Shown: in pieces, positions 52,001 through 59,495 of the stretch
Numbering within the stretch: position 1 is the stretch's first letter
Layout of the letters: each line of letters opens with the position of its first letter
NCBI GenBank assembly: GCA_018242585.1
Contig: JAFEBQ010000010.1
Coordinates: 78,618 to 142,617, forward strand
Direction: 5' to 3'
Length of the DNA: 64,000 nt
Source: Planctomycetota bacterium
GTDB taxonomy: Bacteria; Planctomycetota; Planctomycetia; Pirellulales; PNKZ01
Position numbers and translations under genes: made by a program
Notes under the pieces: generated by a model
Told to the model about the DNA's origin: nothing
Databases searched by the model: none
The model's input: the letters and a program-made list of their open reading frames with translations, nothing else

Positions 52001-53964
52001 AGCGAACTGATATAGGGAGCGTAGACCGTGTAGGAGTTCGTGCTGAGCGTCACCGCGGGGCTGACGGCCGCGACGCCGAGCGTCGTCACGTTGCTGATAT
52101 TGCTCGCCGACTCGTTGTAGCGCGCGAAGGCTGGGCTGTACGTGCCGTTGCGCGCGTCGAGCCAGTCGGGAGCCGTGTACGTCGTGGGGGCGGCGGTGCC
52201 AGTGCGCGTCGAGGTGAACAGATAGCCGCCAACCGACATCACTTCGTCGCTCGACAAGGCCGCCGTCGCGAACGAGGCCGGCCCCGGCGGCGTCCGCAAG
52301 GTGGTCGCCGTGGTTCCCGAAAACCGATAGTGCGACGGATTGCCCGACGTGTTCAGATTGATGCGCCCATCCATGTCGAGGCAGAGGATGGCGAACATCG
52401 GCTTGACCAGCCGGCCGTCGGCCCAACTCTGGACCGGGGCGCCCAAGTCGACCCAGACGCTGTCGTAGCGCCCGTCGGCGTCGTTGTCGACGTCGAAGCC
52501 GCCGAACACCGGGTCAAAACGATTGATTGACACGAACGTGGGAGAACCCTGATCCCACATGCCGTTGCCGTTGATGTCCGTGTACTCGCCCCCCTCGGGA
52601 ATGCCGTTGCCGTTCAAATCGGCCCACGGTTCGGGAGGCACGTACTTGCCGGCGCCCATCAGGTTCTGCGAGGGATCGGTGTTGTCGAAATGATCGGCCG
52701 GATCGGGGCGCAAGATGAACCGACGGCGCAGCGGCAGGTAGGAGGGAGTCGCCATCATGTTATAGCTGCCCGTCGGCGCGCCAGCCGAATCGAGCCCCAA
52801 GGCGTGGACCCAAAACCGGCACAGGTCCGGGCGATGCAACGAGGGGCTGGTCACTTCCCAGGTCAGCGTCGTCGGATTGTAGGTCCGGCCCGCCAGGATC
52901 ATGTTCTGGAAGTCGGGAGCGTCGTAGTCCTCGTCGGCGTCGACGCCGCTCGTGTTGGGCACGTTGCCGCCGGCGCGAACCGGCCGATCGGACAAGTAGC
53001 CCCGGTAACCCGAATCGGTCGGATTGGGCATCAGGCCAATCGGCACCTGGCCGGAAAAATTTGGGTTCTGCGTGACATTGATCGTCCCGTACATGCTGCT
53101 TCCCGTCTTGGGATCCGGCCAATTCAGCCGCGTGCCGTTCACCGGCGTCGCGAGGCCGGCATTGTTCTTTGTGTACTGGGTCGAATTGCCAAAGCCCGAG
53201 CCGTTGAACGGGCGGCCGTTAATGAGGAAGCGGCGCGGAGGAGCCGAGACATCGGTCACGTTGAATGCGGTTTTGAACGGCTGAATCACGAGCGTGCCCG
53301 CGGACCCATTGTTGCTCCAGGTGCCCCCCGCGCCCCACCAGCGGACGATGCGCGTCGATTGATTGGCCAGGGGGCCATCGAGCACCGTCAACACGCAGCC
53401 GGCGAAGCGCCCTTCCAGCTGCGCGCTGGCGCCATTCTGCCCCACGTAACTCTCCAGCCAGGTATCGTCGGTGGTGGGAGAGTTCTTGGCGCCACTCAGA
53501 TTGTCGTTCACGTCGTCAATGATCCCGTTGTTATCGTCGTCAACTCCGGCGATGCCCGGCTGACGATCAGGACCATAGGCGATCAGCCCCGTCACGGTGA
53601 ACAGCGCGCTGGTCGGGGTGCTCTGGGCATTCATCGCCGGCACGAGTACCTGGGTAAAATGCCCCACCACCGCCTCGCGGTCGCCGTACATGTCCTCGAG
53701 CAAGCTGTGGGGACCGATGACCGATCGACCGTCGCGCGTGCCGCGCACGACTTGCAGCGCCGCCATGTTCAACAGATTGGAATGGCTGATGCCGCGCTGT
53801 TCGGCGCGAGCGGCCGAGATCGCGCCCCGTTTCTCGGCGCTGGCCGTGAGCACGAACGAAATCACGATCAACATGAACAGGGCGAGCATGCCCAGGATAA
53901 TCATCAACACGACGCCGCGCCGCCCGGCGCGCCCGCGCGATGGTTGCTTGATTCGTCGTGACAT
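46063..53964 (-). CDS. Giant pilus-like protein with calcium-loop motifs
   Basis: This 2633-residue protein has a basic leader and one hydrophobic helix at residues 18-41 (RRGVVLMIILGMLALFMLIV, cut here), like the N-termini of PilX/GspK minor pilins, but without the Glu at position 5 of the mature form. The rest is a vast extracellular region rich in Asn, Thr, Pro and Gly. Acidic loop motifs resembling EF-hand or dockerin loops occur at about residues 141-151 (DDDNNGIIDD), 448-465 (DLNGNGIPEGG, DINGNGMWD), 490-505 (DVDNDADGRYD) and 1120-1132 (FDDDSNGVVDD). It may form a long pilus-tip or adhesin component, by analogy with large tip pilins. GGAGGAGAG precedes the ATG. Function is inferred from position and layout only. 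Confidence 0.75.
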   Translation of the reverse strand: MSRRIKQPSRGRAGRRGVVLMIILGMLALFMLIVISFVLTASAEKRGAISAARAEQRGISHSNLLNMAALQVVRGTRDGRSVIGPHSLLEDMYGDREAVVGHFTQVLVPAMNAQSTPTSALFTVTGLIAYGPDRQPGIAGVDDDNNGIIDDVNDNLSGAKNSPTTDDTWLESYVGQNGASAQLEGRFAGCVLTVLDGPLANQSTRIVRWWGAGGTWSNNGSAGTLVIQPFKTAFNVTDVSAPPRRFLINGRPFNGSGFGNSTQYTKNNAGLATPVNGTRLNWPDPKTGSSMYGTINVTQNPNFSGQVPIGLMPNPTDSGYRGYLSDRPVRAGGNVPNTSGVDADEDYDAPDFQNMILAGRTYNPTTLTWEVTSPSLHRPDLCRFWVHALGLDSAGAPTGSYNMMATPSYLPLRRRFILRPDPADHFDNTDPSQNLMGAGKYVPPEPWADLNGNGIPEGGEYTDINGNGMWDQGSPTFVSINRFDPVFGGFDVDNDADGRYDSVWVDLGAPVQSWADGRLVKPMFAILCLDMDGRINLNTSGNPSHYRFSGTTATTLRTPPGPASFATAALSSDEVMSVGGYLFTSTRTGTAAPTTYTAPDWLDARNGTYSPAFARYNESASNISNVTTLGVAAVSPAVTLSTNSYTVYAPYISSLPTPSGAVNPTTPVLTGQGLGYSSADINLTPFLIAPYVDNGNANQFCRVNLYRWLLEGRAENLFPNYETSFIPHINGRPQGVQRPAVAGRYGEPHLVNPKTPGQPTPGALSLPRAGETSFIPSGGSLWNLAIGITPGDDNRPAAAIGYMPTTFYNTPGSQLYALYGGVTNPNFVGGDSAVETSGSLWYVGANVTPSPLNSALAAPALDPNAPGSGVAANMATGYYASPIDPNGRLTIGTDPMGRVTYAYGPTQTIRYSPGALASGLDAIPNEMIDDPWEFDPSGLSNRGTLVQGVLTGAGPSSPAPLMSPTDAPFTAAELQALLRGHDPDMQYMNSRLRQVWWGANDQTLATNHGTGILGGTYDPTRHRFTTESWDLPVPNLEPPPDVRDALALMGIDPTNLSFGELVVGRVAAAARWHGVNLTTGSLANMQTIARGLIDPANRFGQRGFSPDLVLSLRMDINRVLGNGFDDDSNGVVDDPMEMAKAANQEPAWKQPSAAYTVPPVAKLGTTMDLTWEGLFIPATGANTNGGLPVLGKPMPDIRARYELAKHLYCLMMLVMDSNYLDLGTPLVTSGVGGVGNIQPVWAEKGMPNTLTAATNPIQRMHILTAYRVAQWAVNVVDFRDRDSIMTPFEFDIYPFASQDPFKAGTWTPGGWEVDGALETVEDNPTPTTARNLFYRGVVWGMEYPEMQITETLAFHDLKIADTPMSPNANNNKPQNYFTKGANAGGADPHLDQVAIPEGSAFIEITCTGNAPPLTNDAKVQQAQKFHMLPNELYTKTTSGTNLPNDAYGALNLSATASQSGVASPVWRVAVTVPHRGVDAAPVSGAGKLGRDPTVREMLFDSQGAGAVNLYYPDSTTLQPEAMNIFDSTTPANPLLNYRIGWNMYFVASGTATQVPTKGAYQDYYIYSGGGVAPKYYLQSGQSAVLGPARSYVTGGTMPHVTQVGWTDKGMPSNKIGWTPQQFALPTTSGSLVINSSAQALTYPRPYSAVGSAGTDIKQPVCIPMGTASVSASTPTFYTGTRNFIGMNISEPPGGYTPPSNYQGPLMNLQLANGYKSYELFNPGNGTRGTSTLSTDIADVPFDMNQNNVFQNAGISSGAGGSNQSWATPGTYVDYATVFLQRLADPTMPWNPDKYDPQNGVNSGASKYNANLPINPYLTIDWMPIDLTVYSGMLVWPPQNADGVTYMNTPAAVTQKPLTAASAPHDGLLTTTWKGWTGAASVSTPPRNFVYDSTTNPLLLNSRQRGPRQFGQVLPGGISTSTTISGQFPVAATSSMSWQYTPYTIGSPALATPSQLVMSEAPIWSAISDDPRVSPSLGLSGGLTTGSFNQQVTLHTLGYVNDSYGHPLSYSGTSMTGAPFLPNAAVSVAALSAGVTGGREMIGAPQRPYPWLCWNNRPFASAHELMLVPASSPGRFGVEFSYITQAQYRAGLTSDQNFTATTMRYLRQLLTGNDYALRRGLSWGTWTAPVAGVGSPPRVPHLAWPALSPPWGLTPVVPTGNQADLLTPGQPFGHLLNFFASTCPGDTYQASMGTLGAGTYSPKAAPNFHRVFEFVTVPSRFSGTSDSLTDAACRPVQSTTTTNTPPAALDPFMAPHNKVSRFREPGKINLNTFVDAHCNLPNTLNSTGKLNPPYATLDCTAWVALTNGHPNSVGSQAARNGTITSGGVHLDSVWADFNANRYQFNDQNPLRYYATGTTTMSNTFNTFTWDHLNWTFGANNHLGAAQGVQALSVVGAASNPYVPSIYRIYRSYAGGMSAPIDEMFYADGVIPSGASSMFRPYLAADSNILRRLEPKLGYSNWKAPANVDVYTTVPYATSQPLFAFDGGPMAAMNTANTVMPSTQVAGNMYLTADGPSSLQNAHRDGKRDPYFRYQQHLKLSNLVTTRSNVYAVWVTVGFFEVSRIGPTKLQTTMKSDASYPNTDGFRLMREINSDIGAVERHRGFYLIDRSIPVAFVRGENYNVDNVFLLKRVIQ

Positions 53965-54079
53965 GCTCGCTCTCCTCCACACAGGTCGTCCGGCGCTGGG
54001 GCCGGAAAAGATGAATTGTCGCGGCGGGCGCTCGATCCGCGGGCGCCCACCCGTCGCTTGCCTTACTCGACCGCCAATC

Positions 54080-55459
54080 TCACAAGGACCAAAAACTGTT
54101 GCCGTCGGTGTACCAACCGCGCTCATAGACGGCGACCGCGCCGTCCATCAACACCCCGACGGCCGTGTTCGAGTCGAACGGCCAGTCGGGCCCGCTCAGG
54201 CGCACGCTGCGCTGATAGCCGCCGTTGTCCGCTTGTTCGACCGTCGTGGTCTGCGACACCACGCGATACCAATACACGGCGGTCTGCGAGATGGGGCTCG
54301 TCGTCGGGCTGGAAACGTAATTCAGCGTCGTGGCCTTGGCCATGATCCACTGCTCGGGCTTGACGCGGAGGAACTGCTCGGCCTTGATCGGATCGGTCTC
54401 GGGAATGTTGAGGAAGGCCTCGACCGAATTACCACGCACCGAGTTGCCTTGCCCCGCGTAGGGGAAAACCAGGTTCACCGCGCGCTCGGGCGGAGGATTG
54501 GTCGTCGGCAAGGTCGAGACGTCGACGACTTGCCGCTTGTAGAAAACGACAACCGAGACCTTGAACGAACGCGTGTTCAGCGCGTCGCCGCCATAGACCA
54601 AGGGCGCCACCGGGGGGTAGATGACGGCGCCCGACGCCACGCCCACGTCGGGCTCGATCACCGCCAACCAAGAGTAATCGCCGAACGTCTGCATCGAGGC
54701 GAAGCTTTGCCACCCAGTCGCGCTCGAAACGACGTTGTTGCCCGGATTGACCACTCCGGCGCCGACGCTGTTCACTTGGGCCCATTGGGGGAGCGCGCGG
54801 TAGGTCTTGTCGGTCAGTGGGACCACCGACAAGTCATCGGTGCTGCGAAAGGCGCGTTCGGCCAGCCCGACGGTGTAGCAGGTGAACTGGGGCGAGCCGT
54901 TGGCGATGGCGCGCACCCCGGGAGTAACCACGCTGTTCTGCCGCAACGAGATCCGCGGCAGTTGCACGCGGTCGGCCACCTGGGCGGCCCCCACGGTATA
55001 GGGCACGGTTTGCACCACGCCGGCGTTGTTGGGGTTGACGGCGATCAACAGCGGATCGAGCACCAGCGGGCAGAACGGCGGCACCGCCGGATTGGAGACG
55101 CCATTGGGCGGCATGAACTGATAAACCAGGCTCGCTGACGCCGGGTTCGTGGCCACCACCGGCGTCCCCTTCAAGGCGCCGCCTCCTTGGGGATAAAGCC
55201 AGTTCTCGGGTCGCACGAAGCCGCGCGTGATCATGTCGCGAAAGGCGGCGCGGCCGGTCGACGAAACCCGATCGGCGCGGAGCGCGACGGCCATGTCGTT
55301 CTGCCCCAGGGGCAACAACGACGCCAGCCCCAACAAGCCGACGGCCAGCACGCCGACCGCGATCATCACTTCCAACAACGTAATGCCGCGGCGTCGGCGC
55401 CGCGTGATCGCGTGACGCGCGAGGACCGCCGACGGGGTGCGATTGGAAATCATGCTCAT
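54080..55459 (-). CDS. Prepilin-like protein, PilV/GspI type
   Basis: This 459-residue protein carries a prepilin signal in RRRRGITLLEVMIAVGVLAVGLLGLASL, recognised here by GITLLEVMIAVGVLAVGLLG, which matches PilV/GspI minor pilins, including the GLLG ending. The cut site is the Gly before ITLLE; the Glu at +5 is present. The remaining ~420 residues form an extended Ser/Asn/Pro-rich ectodomain with alternating strands. The ATG at 55459 overlaps the upstream stop (ATGA); a second ATG two codons later has better ribosome spacing and is equally likely. It lies between the GspH-like gene and the giant pilus-like gene in the leftward operon. Function by analogy: minor pilin in assembly or priming. 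Confidence 0.85.
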   Translation of the reverse strand: MSMISNRTPSAVLARHAITRRRRRGITLLEVMIAVGVLAVGLLGLASLLPLGQNDMAVALRADRVSSTGRAAFRDMITRGFVRPENWLYPQGGGALKGTPVVATNPASASLVYQFMPPNGVSNPAVPPFCPLVLDPLLIAVNPNNAGVVQTVPYTVGAAQVADRVQLPRISLRQNSVVTPGVRAIANGSPQFTCYTVGLAERAFRSTDDLSVVPLTDKTYRALPQWAQVNSVGAGVVNPGNNVVSSATGWQSFASMQTFGDYSWLAVIEPDVGVASGAVIYPPVAPLVYGGDALNTRSFKVSVVVFYKRQVVDVSTLPTTNPPPERAVNLVFPYAGQGNSVRGNSVEAFLNIPETDPIKAEQFLRVKPEQWIMAKATTLNYVSSPTTSPISQTAVYWYRVVSQTTTVEQADNGGYQRSVRLSGPDWPFDSNTAVGVLMDGAVAVYERGWYTDGNSFWSL

Positions 55460-57039
55460 CGACCTCCTGACAGGACGCCTTGCAACGCATACAGCCGCGA
55501 ATAGCACATGGCGTCCATGTAACCTGACGGGTAATTCGGGCCCACGTACGCCGAGTACGATCCCGAAACCTGCGTCGAGGTCGTCGCCGCCGCGGCCGCC
55601 GACGTGGTATTCGTGTTCATGGGCGTCCAAATCGGGCTGGTCGTCACCATGCCCGAGTTGCAATTCAGCGCCACCCATAGATTAGTGGGGTCGGTCCAAT
55701 TGTTCCCCTGTTGGGCCAAGCTATTCGAGGCCGTCGCCATGCTGGCCGAATCGGTGGGGATGGTGGCGGGCACCTTGTCGCGCTTGCCAATCAGGAAATA
55801 CAGCACCCCCGCCGGGGTCTGTGATAGATAGCGATAGCTTTTGGTGATCGGCTCCCACGTCCGGCAATACACCTGACTGACGCTGCCGTTGGGGCTAAAG
55901 ACAATGATGATCGGCGTCGTGTCATAATTGACATTGGCGGTCGTCCCTGGCGGGATCGGAATGCCATTGATATCGAGCGAGTAACCGGTGTACGGGTTTT
56001 GCGGCAAGGCCGGCGAACCGTTCACGCCGGTCCCCGCCCTGATGGCGTTGGTCACAAAGCGTGGATTGAACGGCGGCAGGAAGTAAGCTCCGTTCAGGCT
56101 GCTGGTCGGGCCCGAAAAGTTCAGATCGATGATCGTCGACTCGGGCAAGGTGACGCCGCCGGCCGAGATGCGCTGCGGCTGGCGATAAATCTGAAACGGC
56201 ACCGACTGGCCGCGGCCCCCCGTCGTGTTCAGCGGATTGGCGCCGGGAAGTTCCGAATTGGGGGTCAGCATGGGGCCGGGGTTGGAGTTGAACAGGAAGT
56301 CGTTCATGATCGCGTTGCCGCTGCCATCGAAGCGGAGCGCGCGCGACCCAACCGCGTCGCTCAGATAGTTCTTGTTGCAGGTGATGCCAATGCACCAGTA
56401 GCCGTCCGCCGCGCTCCCCAGCGGCGAGTTCCGGTCCATGTTGCTGGCCTTGTCCAGGCGATAGAAGCGATTGGTCAGGTTAAAGCAGATCAGATCGCCC
56501 GCCTTGACGATCTGCTGCTGCGTGGGGTCGGGGTTGCCCCAGCCATTTTGCAGCTCGTACCAGGTCGACAGGTTCGCGCCGGGCACGTTCTTGCGGCAAG
56601 GACGAACCACGTTGGCGAAATACGAGTTGCCGCCGTGCAACTGGTTGCGGGAGTCATAATAGGGAATCGTAAACGCCTCGACCTCCGAATCGGAAAACGC
56701 GCCGGAGTACACCTCGGGAACCTGCGCGTAAAACATACTGACGCACGCCTCGGGCAGCCCGGGCATCCGGTCCAGCCAGACGCCCGACGGGCGATTCGAT
56801 TCGGCCGCTCGCGCCCGGCCCGTGTTCAAGAACACGTTGACGAGTCGCGCCGCTTCGCGGACGTTGCGCGATTCGAGCGCCGGCGGCAAGGTCTTGAGCA
56901 CCACCAGGCTGATCGACAAGACAATCGCCACCACGACCAGCAGTTCGACCAGCGTCACCCCCCAGGCGACACCTCGGCGCGGCGCGGCGGCCCGACGACC
57001 GGCGCCATTCAGGCGAGCGAGCAAGGAGCGCTTGTTCAT
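55456..57039 (-). CDS. Prepilin-like protein, GspH type
   Basis: This 527-residue protein has the prepilin motif GVTLVELLVVVAIVLSISLVVLKTL, here identified by GVTLVELLVVVAIVL, with the Glu at +5 after the Gly. The following REAARLVNVFLNTGRARAAESNRP segment resembles the alpha-1 continuation of GspH pseudopilins. The remaining ~420 residues are an extended Ser/Thr/Asn-rich region far longer than normal GspH. AAGGAA lies eight bases upstream of the ATG. It overlaps the previous gene by four bases (ATGA). The long ectodomain is shared with its neighbours and suggests that the whole set has been expanded together. Confidence 0.83.
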   Translation of the reverse strand: MNKRSLLARLNGAGRRAAAPRRGVAWGVTLVELLVVVAIVLSISLVVLKTLPPALESRNVREAARLVNVFLNTGRARAAESNRPSGVWLDRMPGLPEACVSMFYAQVPEVYSGAFSDSEVEAFTIPYYDSRNQLHGGNSYFANVVRPCRKNVPGANLSTWYELQNGWGNPDPTQQQIVKAGDLICFNLTNRFYRLDKASNMDRNSPLGSAADGYWCIGITCNKNYLSDAVGSRALRFDGSGNAIMNDFLFNSNPGPMLTPNSELPGANPLNTTGGRGQSVPFQIYRQPQRISAGGVTLPESTIIDLNFSGPTSSLNGAYFLPPFNPRFVTNAIRAGTGVNGSPALPQNPYTGYSLDINGIPIPPGTTANVNYDTTPIIIVFSPNGSVSQVYCRTWEPITKSYRYLSQTPAGVLYFLIGKRDKVPATIPTDSASMATASNSLAQQGNNWTDPTNLWVALNCNSGMVTTSPIWTPMNTNTTSAAAAATTSTQVSGSYSAYVGPNYPSGYMDAMCYSRLYALQGVLSGGR

Positions 57040-58208
57040 CGGCGGGTTCCTTGTAAATGACTGTGAACATTGTTGTAGCCGTCGTCACCGTTGATCGTGG
57101 CGGTGTACACGGCCTGTCCGCTGGCCGGATCGTTGGCCATCATGTACGGGCAACTGCGATCGCTCATGTCGAACGGCACGCTCGTGTAGCGGAGCACGGC
57201 GTTGAAGAACATGCCGAACCCCGAGCCGGCCGCGCCCCCCACCGCTCCGGAAGGGTCATAATCGCCCCCGGCCGAGACCACCAACGGTATCAGCGAATAG
57301 CCCCGCTCGTAGCCATTGCCATACGCCGCGTTGGGCTCCCAGCGATCGATCACTTGGGGATCGAAGCCGTCGTGATACCTCACGGGGTCGCGGGTCAAAT
57401 AGTTGCCTGGCACCAGCGGATCGGGAAACTGACCCTTGCTCCAATAGCGCGGATCAGTGGCCGACACCGAGAAGATCGGCTGCAAGTCCGAGACAAAGCC
57501 TCCCGGCCAGCGGAACCAGCAGATGGGCGCGCCCCAGGCGTCGAGAATCTCGGGAATCTGGTCCGTATCCGTGTCGCCGACGTCGGACTGCGCGATCACC
57601 ATCGCCGAGACATCTCGATCATCCGAGCCGTAAGCCATCAGCAGATAAAGCATTTCGGCCTGCTGATTGATGTTGGACAGCTCGCTGATCAGCGATTGAA
57701 ACGACGCCCGCTTCGTGCCGCGCATATTCGTGATCTGATACTGGAACGAATAAGTCAGCGACGACAGATAGGGCTGCCCGCCGTTCGTCAAGAACGTGGG
57801 CGTGCAGGCCAGATCGCTGTAATTGTCGGGCAGCTCCATCCGCATCAGCTCGCGCGTGCCGCCGAGCTTGTTGCGAGCGATCACGTTGCGATAGCCGGCG
57901 TTGACGTTGCCCGCCAGACGGTCGTCGACATTCACGCCGGCCGCCGGGTTGAACGGCAAACGGCGATACTGATAACCCTCCCAGCGATCCATCACTTGCT
58001 CGTGCAGCTTGGCGACGATTTGCTGGGTTCGATTCCGCTTGGCCGTCTCGCCGGCCAGGAACATGCCTTGGGCCAGAACCGTGAACAGCAGCACCATGAT
58101 CGAAATCGCGATCAACAGCTCGGCCAGCGAAAAGCCCGCGCGCGGGGCGCGCCCCGCGCCGGGAGCGCTCGGGCGGAGTTCGTCACGAAGGCTCGCGCGT
58201 CGCGGCAT
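57036..58208 (-). CDS. Prepilin-like protein with FSLAELLIAI signal
   Basis: This 390-residue protein begins with an Arg-rich leader (about 25 residues) and the prepilin helix GFSLAELLIAISIMVLLFTVLAQGMFL, identified here by GFSLAELLIAISIMV, with Glu at +5. The GMFLAGETAKRNRTQQIVAKLHEQV continuation forms a long helix. The ectodomain of about 300 residues is rich in Asp, Tyr and Asn and contains the acidic stretch DVGDTDTDQIPE. It ends four bases inside the next gene (ATGA overlap). It most resembles GspJ-type or general minor pilins; I cannot say which. Codon use and position make it a firm member of the operon. Confidence 0.83.
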   Translation of the reverse strand: MPRRASLRDELRPSAPGAGRAPRAGFSLAELLIAISIMVLLFTVLAQGMFLAGETAKRNRTQQIVAKLHEQVMDRWEGYQYRRLPFNPAAGVNVDDRLAGNVNAGYRNVIARNKLGGTRELMRMELPDNYSDLACTPTFLTNGGQPYLSSLTYSFQYQITNMRGTKRASFQSLISELSNINQQAEMLYLLMAYGSDDRDVSAMVIAQSDVGDTDTDQIPEILDAWGAPICWFRWPGGFVSDLQPIFSVSATDPRYWSKGQFPDPLVPGNYLTRDPVRYHDGFDPQVIDRWEPNAAYGNGYERGYSLIPLVVSAGGDYDPSGAVGGAAGSGFGMFFNAVLRYTSVPFDMSDRSCPYMMANDPASGQAVYTATINGDDGYNNVHSHLQGTRR

Positions 58209-58211
58209 GGT

Positions 58212-59390
58212 CTAGCTCCCCGCCGCGGCGTCGTCGCCGAGCGTGCTATTCGAGAAGTTGGTCAAGTTGTCGCGCTCGCTGTCATCCAGCATCGTGGCGT
58301 TGTTTCCCTTGGTGGTGCTGATGACATTGCCGCTGGGATAGGTCGGGATTCGCGGCTGGGTCAGCGTGGCGTTCGCCGTGGCGGGATCGCAATACACGCC
58401 GTCCAAGCCGGCGGAAATGATTTGAAACGAGGTCGGATTCTGCCACTGAATCGGCGACGTGGGGGTGTTGGTGTCCACGTACGTGGCAAACGGCACGGCC
58501 GAGCCCCATTGATCGACCAGCGAACTGACCAGTTGCGTGCTGGTTGACCAGCCGCTTCCCGGCGTGGGATACGCCAGGTACGGCGGCGGCACGGAAAGCC
58601 CCCACTGCCCGATCGCGTACAGGTCGCAATCGAAATACACGTAAGGCGCCAATGTTTCGTTGGCGTCGTCGTAGTTGCCAACCGGCGGCACATACTCGTA
58701 CCAGCCGTCCTGATCGGAGTCGCGCAAGCGGTCTTCGTTGAACTCAAAGCCGTACTGCTGCTCCGGCCACCAGCGCGTCTGCATGGGCAAATCGGGCAAC
58801 GCGGCGGTCGGGAAATCCACCTGGAATGGATTGATCATCTGGCGATAGAAGCCGAACAGCTTGCGATTTCCCAACGGCTGGGGAGTGCCGGTGGTGGACG
58901 AACCGACGGGCGTGGGAAAGCCCCCTAGCCAGAAGACCAGCGCCTCGGCCTGATCCATGTTGTTCAGGTCTAAATAGATCAGCGAGCCATTGGCCAACCG
59001 GACCTGATAATTCGTGTAAATGAAATTCCGCATATAGATGTACGAGGAATAGATGCCGTTGTTGCGAGCTTCTTGCCAGCCAACGCGCATATGGTAAGTA
59101 AATCGATTTTGGCGGCCGTAGCGTTGGACACCATTCGGGTTGGTCGTGCCGCTCGTCGTCAGCGTCAGATCGCCCATGCAGGGCGGATACGATTGATGCA
59201 GTTCCTTGTAGCGATTCAGCGCGTTCTCCATCGCCTTCATTTCCGTCAACACGGCCCGCCGCTGGGCGGCGATCCGCCCCTTTTGCACGGCCACGAAGAC
59301 CATGCCGGCCAGCAGCAACAAGATCGACACCACGGCCAGCAACTCGATCAGCGTAAAGCCCGACCGACGTGGGTGCGCGCTCCGTGGCAT
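58212..59390 (-). CDS. Prepilin-like protein, GspG-type signal
   Basis: This 392-residue protein carries the classic type II/IV prepilin signal RRSGFTLIELLAVVSILLLLAGMVFVAVQ, seen here as GFTLIELLAVVSILL, with the +5 Glu. It is followed by a helix with ALNRYKELHQSYPP, which matches the major pseudopilin GspG start (TMKALDNYKL-like). The acidic loop DRLRDSDQDGWYEYVPP fits the calcium-binding position of GspG, though the protein is more than twice the normal length. It is the first of the pilin-like genes after gspF. AAGGAGAG lies seven bases before the ATG. Likely the main subunit of the short pilus-like fibre. Confidence 0.86.
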   Translation of the reverse strand: MPRSAHPRRSGFTLIELLAVVSILLLLAGMVFVAVQKGRIAAQRRAVLTEMKAMENALNRYKELHQSYPPCMGDLTLTTSGTTNPNGVQRYGRQNRFTYHMRVGWQEARNNGIYSSYIYMRNFIYTNYQVRLANGSLIYLDLNNMDQAEALVFWLGGFPTPVGSSTTGTPQPLGNRKLFGFYRQMINPFQVDFPTAALPDLPMQTRWWPEQQYGFEFNEDRLRDSDQDGWYEYVPPVGNYDDANETLAPYVYFDCDLYAIGQWGLSVPPPYLAYPTPGSGWSTSTQLVSSLVDQWGSAVPFATYVDTNTPTSPIQWQNPTSFQIISAGLDGVYCDPATANATLTQPRIPTYPSGNVISTTKGNNATMLDDSERDNLTNFSNSTLGDDAAAGS

Positions 59391-59495
59391 GACATTCTCT
59401 CCTTGGCGACCGCGCTCAACCGGCGAGGCGTGAAAAGATGACCATTTGCAAAGGCGGGGCGGACGCACCTGTGCGCCCGACCCGCGGGATTTGTC

